64,000 nt of DNA, taken from Leptospira semungkisensis (GTDB lineage Bacteria > Spirochaetota > Leptospiria > Leptospirales > Leptospiraceae). How positions within the stretch are numbered: position 1 is the stretch's first letter; every line of letters begins with the position of its first letter. This document shows, piece by piece, positions 27,620-37,307 of the stretch. The notes below the pieces were generated by a model. That model did not search any database and was not told the DNA's origin. It saw only the letters and a list, made by a program, of their open reading frames with translations. The position numbers were made by a program, and so were the translations under genes. The stretch lies in contig NZ_RQEP01000019.1 of NCBI RefSeq assembly GCF_004770055.1, forward strand, positions 496,001 through 560,000, in the 5' to 3' direction.

Positions 27620-29266
27620 ATGAAGAACTCGAACCGAAATACATTCTACTTTTCTAAACTCTCTCAATTGTTCGGCGCCAAAATTATCTGCCTGCTTCTT
27701 CCTATTTATTCAGTGATTGATTGCAATAATGCAAAGGCATTGAATATAGATGCGAGTTCTTCCGTGATCGGGGCCCTGCTTTCCGACGGGAGCATTGGTT
27801 TGTTTGCAGGAGGAAGTTCTCCCATCGTAAAAGTCACCGTAAGTGGCTACCAAAACCTCACCACTCAACCAATGAATCTGACATTGACTGACAGTACAGG
27901 AAGCGTCAGCGACCAAGCTCTCCAAATTACTGCAGATGGTTCTTATAGTTTTGCCACTCCTTTAGAAGCAGGAGCAGGATATTCAGTCAGTCTAGATAGC
28001 TTTACTGGAGGACAGAATTGCACTCTCACTGGAGGAACAGGAACAATCGGATCGAGCCCTTCTCCTAAGATTGTATGTGAGAGAAATCTTGCAATCACCA
28101 CTCTTTATTTTGCGGGAAGTGTTCCCGTGGCCAGAGTGTTTCAGATCAACCAAAAGACCAAAGCTGTGGTCGGTACTTCTGTCTTTCTATCTACGGCTGC
28201 GGGAGTTCCTGTAGCCGATCTTATCTGGACCGGTACAAACTACCTAGTAGTCTGGACTTCAAGCGGTACAACGATCTCCGGAAAATTATTGGATTTAGAT
28301 TTCACACCGATTGGTTCTAATTTCACCGTTGCTTCCGGGACTTCAATCGTAGGAGTGGCGGTCACTTACAATTCTAATTCTAACGAATATGCTGTGGTAT
28401 TCTCCGATGCTGGAAACTCAAGTGTTCCTATTTCAGTGAAATACGTTAGGCTAGCTCCTGACGGCTCAGCGATCGGTTCTTCTGTTCTTGTAAAATCGGT
28501 TCTACCTGGAGTCGGTTCCAAATTCGGATATTTGGATGTGGTTTGGGATGGAGCAAAGTATCTCGTAGCTTTTGAAGACCATGATAATGATACTGATGAT
28601 GCTCCCAATAATTTTCTAGATATCTACAGTTTCACTACGGGAACACCAAGCATAGTCGCTCAGATCTCCTTACAAAGCGGCACTGGAAGCACAGGACCTA
28701 CTCTTCCAGTTGGATCTACCGGTGCTTCTTATCCGAATTTCCTTCGGACGGCTCATGATACTTGGCTCTTCTTTAATAAATCGAATGTGGATTTGAGCGA
28801 TAAGACCATTGATTCCAGCCTGATGGAATGGAGAAATTCAGGAACTTCGGGAGCACAAATCGTGAAGGATACTCTACCTTCCGGTTGTAATCCTAATTCG
28901 ACCGGTTTCCAGACTTACGTTCCTTCCGCCGCAAGCTTTGGAAACAAGATGCTTTTAGGATACGATTTACGTTGCGCTCAGGATTCTTCTGTTTTCTATT
29001 CCGTCTATCATGCTCCGATCAATTCTACAAGCGGATCTGCGGGAACTCGAACAAACTATTCCACTCCTACATTAGGAGCAAACTTTGTAATGGGAACTTC
29101 TGTAACCTGCAGGGCTTCCGGATGTTTTACGAGTGCCGGATCAGTCGGGCAAGGGATCTATATTTTCGATCCCGGCTTTAACGGCAACGTAGATACTTTC
29201 TATCCTTATATTACTGCTGCTCCTGGAAATGGTCCGGACTTCCCAATCTTTACGAGTATTCAATAA
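27620..29266 (+). CDS. Exported lipoprotein, copy 2 of a tandem paralogous pair
   Basis: 548 residues, colinear with the gene before it: lipobox region VIDCNNAKALNIDASSSV, Ig-like module VKVTVSGYQNLTTQPMNLTL...GGQNCTLTGGTGTIGS, and propeller-like blades LIWTGTNYLVVWTSSG and LDVVWDGAKYLVAFEDH. The pair is diverged enough (roughly half the residues differ by eye) to be an old duplication. The 171-base gap before it has a weak hairpin (about 27546-27568, AAACAAAAACG with CGTTTGTTT, then CTTTTAT) that could end transcription of copy 1. Confidence 0.85.
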   Translation: MKNSNRNTFYFSKLSQLFGAKIICLLLPIYSVIDCNNAKALNIDASSSVIGALLSDGSIGLFAGGSSPIVKVTVSGYQNLTTQPMNLTLTDSTGSVSDQALQITADGSYSFATPLEAGAGYSVSLDSFTGGQNCTLTGGTGTIGSSPSPKIVCERNLAITTLYFAGSVPVARVFQINQKTKAVVGTSVFLSTAAGVPVADLIWTGTNYLVVWTSSGTTISGKLLDLDFTPIGSNFTVASGTSIVGVAVTYNSNSNEYAVVFSDAGNSSVPISVKYVRLAPDGSAIGSSVLVKSVLPGVGSKFGYLDVVWDGAKYLVAFEDHDNDTDDAPNNFLDIYSFTTGTPSIVAQISLQSGTGSTGPTLPVGSTGASYPNFLRTAHDTWLFFNKSNVDLSDKTIDSSLMEWRNSGTSGAQIVKDTLPSGCNPNSTGFQTYVPSAASFGNKMLLGYDLRCAQDSSVFYSVYHAPINSTSGSAGTRTNYSTPTLGANFVMGTSVTCRASGCFTSAGSVGQGIYIFDPGFNGNVDTFYPYITAAPGNGPDFPIFTSIQ

Positions 29267-29325
29267 TATTTTCCTTATATAAGGAAAATTAGAAATACAT
29301 TTAGATGAAAGAAGGCGAACTGGAT

Positions 29326-31785
29326 ATGCAGTCGGTCAAATTAGGATTCAAGAAGAAATCCTTTTTTCTAGAGTATCTATTGTTTTTCTTTTTTCTATTC
29401 TCTGCAAACGCCTGCTATAAGCCTCCGCAAGCAAGCGGTATATTGGATTTCTTAAATCTCAAAACCAGTATAGATGCGATCAATACACCTGTAAAAGTAT
29501 TTGTTCAGGTTTCAGGATTGAGCGGAGGAACTCTCAATATAGAGAACGATCTTACCGAATCTTTAGTGTTTACTGCGAATGGCACTCAACAGTTCCCCAC
29601 TCTGGTGAAATATAGATCTGCGTACAATGTATTCGTCGGGAGTTTGAGCGGTGGAACTGTAACCCAAACCTGCCATGTCAGCAATCCGAACGGCCCAATC
29701 ATCCTTCCCACCACTACAATCTTTATCACTTGCGGAGTCGTCTTCTATGATCTTTCCGTAAAAGTGCTCGGGTTGGATCCTAGCGTTGCCTCTACAACTC
29801 CGTTAGTTCTTCAGAATATGACGGATCAAATTTCATTTACATCGGATGGAACCAAAACATTTGCAACGCAGATCGGAGACACGGCGAGTTACTCTATCAG
29901 CTTTTTCTCCGTGCCGACAGGTCATACTTGCGCATTCATTCCGAACACCTCCGGAAGCGGAAATATTTCGGGCGGTCCTTTGACTGTGACCTTGGACTGC
30001 ATTACTCCTTTAAAATATCTTCCTGCCTCCCAAACGCTTGGAAGTTCTAGCCAGATCAAGATCCAACTTTCCTATAAGGGAATCGATCCAGGAAGTTGTA
30101 GTTTGGATTTGGTTTCTTCTCCCGGTAAATTCAATTCGGCAACTTCTTCCAGTCCTCCTACCATTACCTATCCAAGTTCTCCGAACGATAATACGATTGT
30201 TCTCGTTCCGAATGGTCCAGACTTCTGGGGTCCAGGAGGAGAAAGCTTCGTGCAATTGAGCGGTTGCACCGGAGGAGGATTGCCGATCCAGAACGGAAGT
30301 CCGATGCTTTATAATTTCACTGCGATTACGAATATTCGTTTCGTGGATATCTCGGCCGGCTCAGACCTAAGTGGTTGCGGTGCATTAGGACCGCCGTCGG
30401 CTTACTGCGCGAGCATCGAGCAAGGTATCACAGAATGCGATGCGTTAGGCGCTCCTTGCTCTGTCTACGTTGCAGAAGGAACTTATATCCCAAGCGGCCA
30501 GATCTTCTTAGGAAATGTATCTTCTTTGATCGGAGGATTCGCTTCCGGATTTGGAAGCTTGGATCCAGATCCGGTAAATCATCCTACTATTATCCGTGAT
30601 AATCGGACAAGCGGCTGCGGTACTTCTTTTGCAGATTTTTGCAGCGCGGTACTGGTCTCTTCTATCAGTTTGAATCCTTCTACACTCAGTCTGACGGTGA
30701 GCGGATTCCAGATCCAAATGAATTTGAACGCCGATTATTCGACAGGGATCCAAGTCCTGAACTCTCAATTCAATACAGGACAGATCAAGATCGCGCAAAA
30801 CATTGTCTTTGGAAACGAGATACCTTCTACCGGAGACGGATTCAGAGTGGGACTACTAGTAAACGAATCAGACAATGTTCTCGTGACCGGCAACTGGCTA
30901 CGAGGAGGTTCCGGAAGAAGGTTTTCTTTCGGTGCATTCTTGGAAGCCTCAGGCACTGCAGCACAACCGATCATATTTTATAGAAACTTAATAGATGGAT
31001 TGGCAGAAGACCCCACAGGAGGAGGTTTCAGTTCTGCGTTAGGAATTGAAACCGGTAGCCTGGATGGATTTATCGTAGCAGAAAACAAATTAAACGCGTA
31101 TCAGTATCTCAATCCTAGTATAACGCCGAATATTTCCTTCGGGATGTCCTTTAGCGACGAGATCATTTCTGCAACCATTATCAACAATGATATTTATGTG
31201 GGAAATTCTTCGAACCCTACTTTGGGAAGCGCTACCGGCATATTCCTTCCGAACGTAGGCCCGACCTTCTTAAAGATATTGAATAACCAATTTATCGCCA
31301 AGGCTTCTTCGACCAATAGCATTGGGATGAGCTTATTGCAAGCGGATGCAAGCTCAGTCGTTCGCGGAAATAATTTCTTCGTCAATACTCCGATCCAAGT
31401 CACTCCGGATCCTTATATTTTCTGCGGCAGCGTGCTTGCCAGAGGATGCGTTCTTGGAGTGCCCATCCTTCCAATCTCGAGTTTATCCTTTGGAGATTTT
31501 AGTACGAATTATAATGACGATCCTAGATTCAAATTCACAGCCAGCATAAATCAAATTTGGAATTTGAATGTTACTACAGGAACGGCGACCGTCTTGAATT
31601 CGCCCTGCACTTCCGTATATGGAGGGATAGATCCGACTACTGTCTCCATACCAAGCACAGCCTTACCGTTCGTTACAACTGATTTTCTGCAAAACGCAAG
31701 AACAGCTAACGGGAATTCGCTTACTCCTCCGGGAGCCTCAGGGCTTTCGGTGGGAGCTTTGGAATTCGATGCGAACTGCTTTTAA
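29326..31785 (+). CDS. Large lipoprotein with Ig-like modules and a right-handed beta-helix
   Basis: About 819 residues from ATG at 29326 (AAGG upstream); an in-frame ATG at 29305 would add seven. The lipobox is SANAC. Two N-terminal Ig-like modules (about 30-215) resemble those of the two preceding proteins (VKVFVQVSGLSGGTLNIEN, LVLQNMTDQISFTSDGTKTF). The rest, with I.GN.I..G.....G..... periodicity (VLVTGNWLRGGSG, FIVAENKLNAY, IINNDIYVGN, ILNNQFIAKAS), fits a parallel beta-helix of the pectate-lyase type. A DUF1565-like phrase (FVDISAGSDLSGCGALGPPS) precedes it. Function unknown; this fold often binds or cleaves polysaccharides. Confidence 0.82.
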   Translation: MQSVKLGFKKKSFFLEYLLFFFFLFSANACYKPPQASGILDFLNLKTSIDAINTPVKVFVQVSGLSGGTLNIENDLTESLVFTANGTQQFPTLVKYRSAYNVFVGSLSGGTVTQTCHVSNPNGPIILPTTTIFITCGVVFYDLSVKVLGLDPSVASTTPLVLQNMTDQISFTSDGTKTFATQIGDTASYSISFFSVPTGHTCAFIPNTSGSGNISGGPLTVTLDCITPLKYLPASQTLGSSSQIKIQLSYKGIDPGSCSLDLVSSPGKFNSATSSSPPTITYPSSPNDNTIVLVPNGPDFWGPGGESFVQLSGCTGGGLPIQNGSPMLYNFTAITNIRFVDISAGSDLSGCGALGPPSAYCASIEQGITECDALGAPCSVYVAEGTYIPSGQIFLGNVSSLIGGFASGFGSLDPDPVNHPTIIRDNRTSGCGTSFADFCSAVLVSSISLNPSTLSLTVSGFQIQMNLNADYSTGIQVLNSQFNTGQIKIAQNIVFGNEIPSTGDGFRVGLLVNESDNVLVTGNWLRGGSGRRFSFGAFLEASGTAAQPIIFYRNLIDGLAEDPTGGGFSSALGIETGSLDGFIVAENKLNAYQYLNPSITPNISFGMSFSDEIISATIINNDIYVGNSSNPTLGSATGIFLPNVGPTFLKILNNQFIAKASSTNSIGMSLLQADASSVVRGNNFFVNTPIQVTPDPYIFCGSVLARGCVLGVPILPISSLSFGDFSTNYNDDPRFKFTASINQIWNLNVTTGTATVLNSPCTSVYGGIDPTTVSIPSTALPFVTTDFLQNARTANGNSLTPPGASGLSVGALEFDANCF

Positions 31786-31851
31786 GAATCATCAGATCAC
31801 CGCCGGATTATAGTATCAATATTTTAGAATATAGGAATAAGGGAGAACAAG

Positions 31852-32271
31852 ATGAAAAATTTACTGATCAGCCTAGGGATGATTGCTCTGTTGCTGCTTC
31901 TAAGCGGGCCTGGGTTGTTTGCTCAGAGCTTACGTAGTGCCGCAGGGAACCCAAGAGCATCTGTGGATTCCAGTGGAACAATCCGAAACGATTCCGGATC
32001 CGTCGGAAGAATAGACTCGAGCGGTGCGGTACGAGATAATTCCGGTCAGCAAATCGGAAGAGTGGATTCAGACGGAACCGTAAGAGCGAGTTCAGGACAG
32101 CAGATCGGAAGAGTGGACTCTGATGGAACCGTAAGAGGAAGCTCCAGCCAACAAATCGGAAGAGTAGATTCCGATGGAACAGTACGGGGAAGCTCCGGAC
32201 AACAGATTGGAAGTGCAAGAGGAGTAAACCGCTATTGGGCAGCAATAGCATTCTTCTTCTTTCCTCTTTGA
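31852..32271 (+). CDS. Small exported repeat protein (beta-flower-like)
   Basis: 139 residues with ribosome binding site GGGAGAA. A signal peptide (LLLLSGPGLFAQS) precedes five to six 17-residue repeats of the form IGRVDSDGTVRASSGQQ, then a short hydrophobic C-terminus (YWAAIAFFFFPL). The repeat phrase (IGR.D.(D/S)G.VR..SG) is that of small proteins described as five-fold beta-flowers; this assignment is from memory and unverified. The C-terminal hydrophobic tail may anchor it or be processed. Function unknown. Confidence 0.75.
   Translation: MKNLLISLGMIALLLLLSGPGLFAQSLRSAAGNPRASVDSSGTIRNDSGSVGRIDSSGAVRDNSGQQIGRVDSDGTVRASSGQQIGRVDSDGTVRGSSSQQIGRVDSDGTVRGSSGQQIGSARGVNRYWAAIAFFFFPL
32047..32220 (+). 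repeat. 51-bp direct repeats inside the beta-flower-like gene
   Basis: The phrase CARCARATYGGAAG recurs at 32047, 32098, 32149 and 32200, an exact 51-base period, with about 80-90% identity between units. Slippage or recombination could change the copy number in frame. Confidence 0.85.
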
Positions 32272-32285
32272 GAGAATAGCTTAAC

Positions 32286-32323
32286 AAGAAGTCCTTATTC
32301 TGAAAAAGGAATAGGGACTTCTT
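32286..32323. terminator. Strong 15-bp hairpin between convergent genes
   Basis: AAGAAGTCCTTATTC pairs with GAATAGGGACTTCTT (one G-U) around an 8-base loop. It lies between the convergent repeat-protein gene and the GAF/PAS kinase gene. No good U-tract follows on either strand, so a bidirectional terminator is likely but not certain. Confidence 0.6.
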
Positions 32324-32378
32324 CGTTCATTCCAATATTAGAATATAGAAAATTAGATATCTTTGCCTTTTAGCTAAA

Positions 32379-34469
32379 TCATCTTTTCGTCTCGACTCGA
32401 TGAGCGCTTGCATGAGGAAGTTTGACAGTAAACACTGTCTTTCCTGGAACGCTCGTGAATGAAATACTTCCTCCATTATCTTCGAGGATCTTTTTGCAAA
32501 TATTCAATCCTAAGCCGCTTCCTACCCCCTTTTCTTTGGTAGTAAAAAAGGAATCGAATATATTTGCCTGTATCTCTTTAGGTATTCCGGGTCCGTTGTC
32601 CTCAATGTCGATTCTAAGATAATCCCCTTCTATACGGGAAGAAATACCGATCTCTCCCTTGAAGTTCATTGCCTGCAATGAATTTGCAATTAGGTTCGCC
32701 CAGATCTGAGAAATTTGATCGGCTACTCCCCATGCGATGGAATCGGATACATATTCCTTGGTGAAGCGGACCGACTCCTTGGAATTATTATAGTAAAGAG
32801 TAAGCACAGTATCTATCTGCTCCGGAATATTCACCTCACCTCGATGATTTTCACGATCTTGATAGATATAGGTCTTTAAGGCAGTCATTACCCTTTTTGC
32901 CTTCAGAGTTGCCTCTTGGATAATCGAGCTCGATCGAAAGATCTCTGAAAACGCGATCGCATTCTCTATTATTTTGCTTAGTTCTGGAAGTGCCTTGGAT
33001 CCTAGATCATTTTCAAAATCTTCCAAAGAGATATCTATCTCGATCAGATTTTCCACCAAGGAGCGATTGGCCTCCATATTCTTTTTATCGAATACAGACA
33101 ATAGCTCCTTTCTCTTGCGTTTGCTTTCGGAATAATTCGGAAAGGCAGGGATCTTGGAACCTTTTTCAAAATACTTGGCCCATATCTTTTTCTCTTCCGA
33201 ATTAAATAAGGAAAACTGAGAGAGAATTTCCCGAAATCGATCTCCTCTTAAGGAAACTATATTTTCGTTGGAAGCAAGAATCGCTCCCAACGGAGTATTC
33301 AATTCGTGTGCAATACCGGAAATCAATTGTCCTAGAGCGACCATCTTTTCCGCCTGCATGACCTGAGCCTGTAAAGACTGGAGTTCCTGAAGTGCCTTGG
33401 TCAGATCTTCATTCGTAGAACTTAATATTCGATTCGCCTTTCCTAGTTCATCCGTTCTTTCTTCTACCTTCTTTTCTAAAGTTTGATTCAGGCGAAGTAT
33501 CTCGTGTTGTGCTGCTTTGCTTTCGGAGACGTCACGAATGATGGCTTGTCCATAGATTTGATTGTTCACATGCACAAGATTAAAACTTACTTCTGCAGGA
33601 AAAACGCTGCCGTCCTTCTTGATCAGATTTCTCTCAGTCAGTCCCGACTTTTCAAGGGAATGGGATAGGACTCCTTTTACATCCTCGACTAAAATAATAT
33701 TTCTAGAATTTAATTTCAGGATCTCTTCTTTCGTATATCCAAGCAAACTGCAAGCGCTGATATTCACTTCCACTATGGAACCTTTTTCATCGCATAACAC
33801 GATCGCATCGGAGGCCTGTTCGATCAAGGAGCGATACCTCGCCTCACTCTCCTTTCTTTTATCTTCGCTTCTTTTTCTTTCGATCGCAATTCCGGTAATA
33901 TAGGCGCAGGAATGAATGAGCATGAGCTCAGCCTGAGAAGGTTTTCTAGGATTCGAATAGTACAGCGCAAAGGTGCCAAGAACATCTCCCTTTGCGGAAA
34001 AAATCGGCTGGGACCAACAGGCACCGAATCCGAACTGCTTTGCAAGATCCTTATAATTGCTCCAAAGAGGATCGTTTTGGATATCGTCCACGATTACGAG
34101 CTGCTTGCGGTATGCTGCCGTTCCACAAGAACCTACAGACGGTCCGATCTTAGTCTCGTTTACAATTGCAGAAAATTCAATCGGGACACGTGGCGCAGCC
34201 ACACTCTTAAGAGTCATGCTCTCTCGATCCAAGAGCAGGATACTAGCCATAATCTCCGGCTTATATTCTTCGACAGCTCCTACAATTGTTTGTAGTATCT
34301 CCTCTAATGTCTGCCCGTAAGAGATCTTTTCAACAATCCGGAAGAGTTGATTTAAAGGAAACTCATGTAAATAATCCTTTTCGGACCGTTTAGAATGAAA
34401 TATACCAAGGATCCTTTTTGCGAAGCCCATTAGCGTGAAAGGAAAAAAACTCCGTAATAAGTTCGCCAT
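32379..34469 (-). CDS. GAF-PAS sensor histidine kinase
   Basis: About 696 residues from ATG 34469; the frame is open to a GTG at 34511 and an ATG at 34430 is also possible. A GAF domain (about 60-205, ASILLLDRESMTLKSVAAPR, GSCGTAAYRKQLVIVDDI) is followed by a PAS domain (about 210-330, ASDAIVLCDEKGSIVEVNISACSLLGY), a coiled coil and the kinase core. The acceptor His is in LGQLISGIAHELNTPLGAI. A roughly 130-residue helical insertion separates the H-box from the N-box (NLIANSLQAM); G boxes are EDNGPGIPKE and GSGLGLNICK. No cognate regulator is adjacent. Confidence 0.88.
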   Translation of the reverse strand: MANLLRSFFPFTLMGFAKRILGIFHSKRSEKDYLHEFPLNQLFRIVEKISYGQTLEEILQTIVGAVEEYKPEIMASILLLDRESMTLKSVAAPRVPIEFSAIVNETKIGPSVGSCGTAAYRKQLVIVDDIQNDPLWSNYKDLAKQFGFGACWSQPIFSAKGDVLGTFALYYSNPRKPSQAELMLIHSCAYITGIAIERKRSEDKRKESEARYRSLIEQASDAIVLCDEKGSIVEVNISACSLLGYTKEEILKLNSRNIILVEDVKGVLSHSLEKSGLTERNLIKKDGSVFPAEVSFNLVHVNNQIYGQAIIRDVSESKAAQHEILRLNQTLEKKVEERTDELGKANRILSSTNEDLTKALQELQSLQAQVMQAEKMVALGQLISGIAHELNTPLGAILASNENIVSLRGDRFREILSQFSLFNSEEKKIWAKYFEKGSKIPAFPNYSESKRKRKELLSVFDKKNMEANRSLVENLIEIDISLEDFENDLGSKALPELSKIIENAIAFSEIFRSSSIIQEATLKAKRVMTALKTYIYQDRENHRGEVNIPEQIDTVLTLYYNNSKESVRFTKEYVSDSIAWGVADQISQIWANLIANSLQAMNFKGEIGISSRIEGDYLRIDIEDNGPGIPKEIQANIFDSFFTTKEKGVGSGLGLNICKKILEDNGGSISFTSVPGKTVFTVKLPHASAHRVETKR

Positions 34470-34681
34470 TTCTACGGGGAATATTCTGGCACAAACTAAA
34501 GAGGAATTCACTCCTTTTTAGCGATTTGCAGATTTTACTTTCCGTCCCTTCTCGCTATTGATTTATATCAAGCCGAGAATGTATCTTGGAAGAAATTATT
34601 TCTTATTATCGAACGCGTTCAAATCTGTTTCGGAAAGTCAGAAATTCGCGAAACGAAGCATTCTCCAAATCCAAAGGATCC

Positions 34682-35896
34682 CTAAGGATACAGTACGACC
34701 CGATTATTGGTATAATCGGCCACCCAAAGCCCACAAGAAGTCAGAGTCAAAGCATTCGGTCCAGCCAACTGAGATTGAGAAAGAGTCAGATTCGGATTGC
34801 TAGCGGTAAAATTCGGTTCACCCAATACGTTATACGCATCCTGCCCATTACCAAACGGCGGAAGAAAGTAAATGGCTCTTTGATTCGAGTAATCCGAGAT
34901 CCAAAGTCCTCCTTTCGAATCCGTAGCAAGCCCAGTCGGAGTCCAAAGTCCGGTTTGAGAAGTTGCGTTGGTGGAACTCACAAAATCAATCTGTCCTAAA
35001 ACAATATCTGCGGACATATCGTTCGAGAGCGGCGAGGAAAAATGCAATGCGCGATTGTGAGCAGTATCCGAAATCCAAAGTCCTCCGGAGGACTCGACAG
35101 TTACGGCCAATGGGTTGGAGAAAGTATTAGCGCTTGCAGCACCCGAACTAGCCGAAGTGAAACTAGGTTGGCCAAGCACAAGATCGGCAGAAGCGCCGCT
35201 TGTAGGAATCGGAACTGCAAAGTGAACTGCACGATTATTGCCCGAATCGGCAACCCATAGTCCACCGGAAGAATCTAGAGCAACTCCCCTAGGATGATTG
35301 AGCGAAACCTCAGAAACACCCAAAGTGGAACCGATCACCTTATCCGCCGAGCCTCCGCTTGCAACTCCATTCGGGAAATGTAATATTCTATTATTATTAT
35401 AGTCAGCTACCCAAAGTCCTCCACCTGAATCCACGACCAGGTTTTGAGGATTATTGACTTGATTCATCCCTGTGCCGGCAGTCCCACCCAAAATGACATC
35501 CGGAGTCCCTCCTGTCGCAACGGAAGAAGGATAATGCAATAGACGATTATTCTGAGTATCCGAGACCCAAATCCCACCCTTGGAATCATGTGCAATCCCT
35601 TGAGGTTGGTGCAATTGAGAGTCTCCGGAACCACTGCCATTAGAAGTGAAATCAGTTTGTCCCAAAACTAAGGCCGCGTTCTCACCCATAGCGAGGCCTC
35701 CACTTGCCGGACAAGAGCTAGAAGTTACGATATCAGAAGTCACTACAGAAAGCAAAAGACCGCTGGCATGATCCATGTCCAGATTCATAGGTTTCGCGGA
35801 ATTACAATCCGCAATGAGTGAGGATAATAGGAGAAGAAGGGAGAAGGATCGAAAAGTGTTCCTCTCCAAAGATGGGCATTTTATTTCACTTGGCAT
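34682..35896 (-). CDS. NHL-repeat beta-propeller lipoprotein
   Basis: 404 residues. The lipobox SLIADC gives a mature start CNSAKPMNLD, similar to the two paralogous lipoproteins at 25.8-29.3 kb. Five to six NHL-type repeats then follow, each with L.HP.G.A.DS.GGLWVAD..NNR.LHF (for example DSGGGLWVADYNNNRILHFP). The fold should be a closed beta-propeller used for binding. It lies 62 bases after the ECF sigma gene on the same strand and could be cotranscribed with it. No catalytic residues are seen. Confidence 0.88.
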   Translation of the reverse strand: MPSEIKCPSLERNTFRSFSLLLLLSSLIADCNSAKPMNLDMDHASGLLLSVVTSDIVTSSSCPASGGLAMGENAALVLGQTDFTSNGSGSGDSQLHQPQGIAHDSKGGIWVSDTQNNRLLHYPSSVATGGTPDVILGGTAGTGMNQVNNPQNLVVDSGGGLWVADYNNNRILHFPNGVASGGSADKVIGSTLGVSEVSLNHPRGVALDSSGGLWVADSGNNRAVHFAVPIPTSGASADLVLGQPSFTSASSGAASANTFSNPLAVTVESSGGLWISDTAHNRALHFSSPLSNDMSADIVLGQIDFVSSTNATSQTGLWTPTGLATDSKGGLWISDYSNQRAIYFLPPFGNGQDAYNVLGEPNFTASNPNLTLSQSQLAGPNALTLTSCGLWVADYTNNRVVLYP

Positions 35897-35958
35897 GGCA
35901 TTCGTCCTAGCCTAAATTTCTAGCATAACTACAACAAGTTGGATCGAAAGATTTGATC

Positions 35959-37218
35959 CTATTTTCTATTTTTCTTTCCATTTGGGTTTAGAAGAAATAA
36001 CTTTTCTTGGATCCCCTGCCTTTCCGTCTGGGTTTTCGCGAGAGAATACGCAATTTCCAGGTTGGCTCTGGCCTTTGCCTCATCTAGATCCTTATACAAT
36101 TCCCCCAAAAGAAGATAATAGAAATGATTATTTTCGAGGCGAAGCTCTTCCGCCTCAAGTAACGCGGCTTCTTTTCCCTTGGCCTTATATAAGGCAAAAA
36201 GCCGATTTAAGGCTACGCTTGGGGAATAATTCACGAGCAGAAGTCGATTGTACAGATCTAAAATATCAGCCCATTTCTCCGGACTATCTTCCTTTCTACA
36301 ATGCCAATAGGCAATCCTCGCCTCCAGATGATACGAGCTAAGCTCCTTCCCTTTTGCGGATCTATCTAGAAAATACACTCCCTGTCGGATCAAGTCCGTG
36401 TCCCAAAGTCCTTCGTCCTGCTCTTCATACAGGATCATCGAATTTTCCTCAGTTTGTCTGGCATGAAATCTAGACGCATGGAAACACATCAACGCGAGTA
36501 ACGCATTTGTCTTGGGAAGATCCGTCTTTTCATATTCAGAAAGCATGACTCCCAAACGAAGCGCCTCTAAACAAAGATCCTTTCTTAAAATACTGTCCTG
36601 GGTCTTAGAATAGTAACCTTCCGTAAATAATAAATATATAATATGAAGAACGTTATCCAGTCTTTCTGAAATTTCTCCCTCCGGAGGAAGTTCCATTTTG
36701 ATTTTCTCGGCTCTTAGTTTTTCCTTTGCTCGGAATAATCTCTTGTTTACAGTTTCCTTATTGGTCAAGAATGCATCCGCTATCTCGTCTATCCCGAAAC
36801 CGCAAAGGATTCGCAATGCTAGACCGATCTGAGCCTCGCTTACGATCGCAGGATTGCAGATCGCAAATAGCATTCTCAATTGATTGTCCTTTATATTTTC
36901 TTCGGAGAAGTTCGGCTCCTCGATTTCTTCAGAGTCCTCGGACTTAGGAGTTAATTCGGGTAAGACCTTATTCTTAAGGATCTTATTCCTTCTGAAATAG
37001 TAGAGAGTTTTTTGTTTTGCGACTACATAGAGCCAGGCAGTAGGATTTGCAGGAAGACCCTTGATCCCCCAGGTTTCTGCCGCTTGCAAGAAGGTTTCGC
37101 TCACTATATCTTCTGCGATCTCGATATGCTGAAGACCGTAAAGGCCACTGATCACCGCGACCATCTTGGAAAATTCCTGTTGGAATAAGTATTTTAAGGA
37201 TTCTTGATCTTCTTCCAT
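35959..37218 (-). CDS. ECF42-type sigma factor with C-terminal TPR-like extension
   Basis: 419 residues. A sigma-2 region (about 10-75: IAEDIVSETFLQAAETW, PTAWLYVVAKQKTLYYFRR) and sigma-4 (about 115-165: LALRILCGFGIDEIADAFLTNKETVNKRLFRAKEKLR) are followed by a long helical C-terminal domain (about 180-410) typical of ECF42, which has no classical anti-sigma factor and is regulated through that extension. The YCII/DGPF protein encoded just upstream is the usual genomic partner. An intrinsic terminator lies between the two genes, so this gene probably has its own promoter (see the palindrome at 37244). Confidence 0.93.
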   Translation of the reverse strand: MEEDQESLKYLFQQEFSKMVAVISGLYGLQHIEIAEDIVSETFLQAAETWGIKGLPANPTAWLYVVAKQKTLYYFRRNKILKNKVLPELTPKSEDSEEIEEPNFSEENIKDNQLRMLFAICNPAIVSEAQIGLALRILCGFGIDEIADAFLTNKETVNKRLFRAKEKLRAEKIKMELPPEGEISERLDNVLHIIYLLFTEGYYSKTQDSILRKDLCLEALRLGVMLSEYEKTDLPKTNALLALMCFHASRFHARQTEENSMILYEEQDEGLWDTDLIRQGVYFLDRSAKGKELSSYHLEARIAYWHCRKEDSPEKWADILDLYNRLLLVNYSPSVALNRLFALYKAKGKEAALLEAEELRLENNHFYYLLLGELYKDLDEAKARANLEIAYSLAKTQTERQGIQEKLFLLNPNGKKNRK

Positions 37219-37243
37219 GAGAGTATTAAAAAGATTTATGTTC

Positions 37244-37258
37244 GGGAATCATATTCCC
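37244..37258. promoter_or_regulatory. Perfect palindrome in the ECF42 promoter region
   Basis: GGGAAT-CAT-ATTCCC, 26 bases upstream of the sigma factor start. On the minus strand it lies between a TTGAAA-like -35 and a CATAAA-like -10. It could be an operator, or part of the promoter recognised by the sigma factor itself. Inference from position only. Confidence 0.4.
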
Positions 37259-37261
37259 TTT

Positions 37262-37300
37262 TCAAAGAAAAAGGCCTCCTCTCTTATCAGAGAAGGCCTT
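37262..37300 (-). terminator. Rho-independent terminator between DGPF gene and ECF42 gene
   Basis: On the minus strand the stem AAGGCCT(T/C)CTCT...AGAG(G/A)AGGCCTT closes a six-base loop and is followed by TTTTTCTTTG. It lies directly after the stop of the YCII/DGPF gene. Confidence 0.85.
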
Positions 37301-37307
37301 CTCAGAT

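Noticed and set aside
32047..32220. Regular 51-base repeats considered as a CRISPR array
   Set aside because: The repeats are contiguous, in frame with a secreted protein, and have no unique spacers or cas genes nearby.
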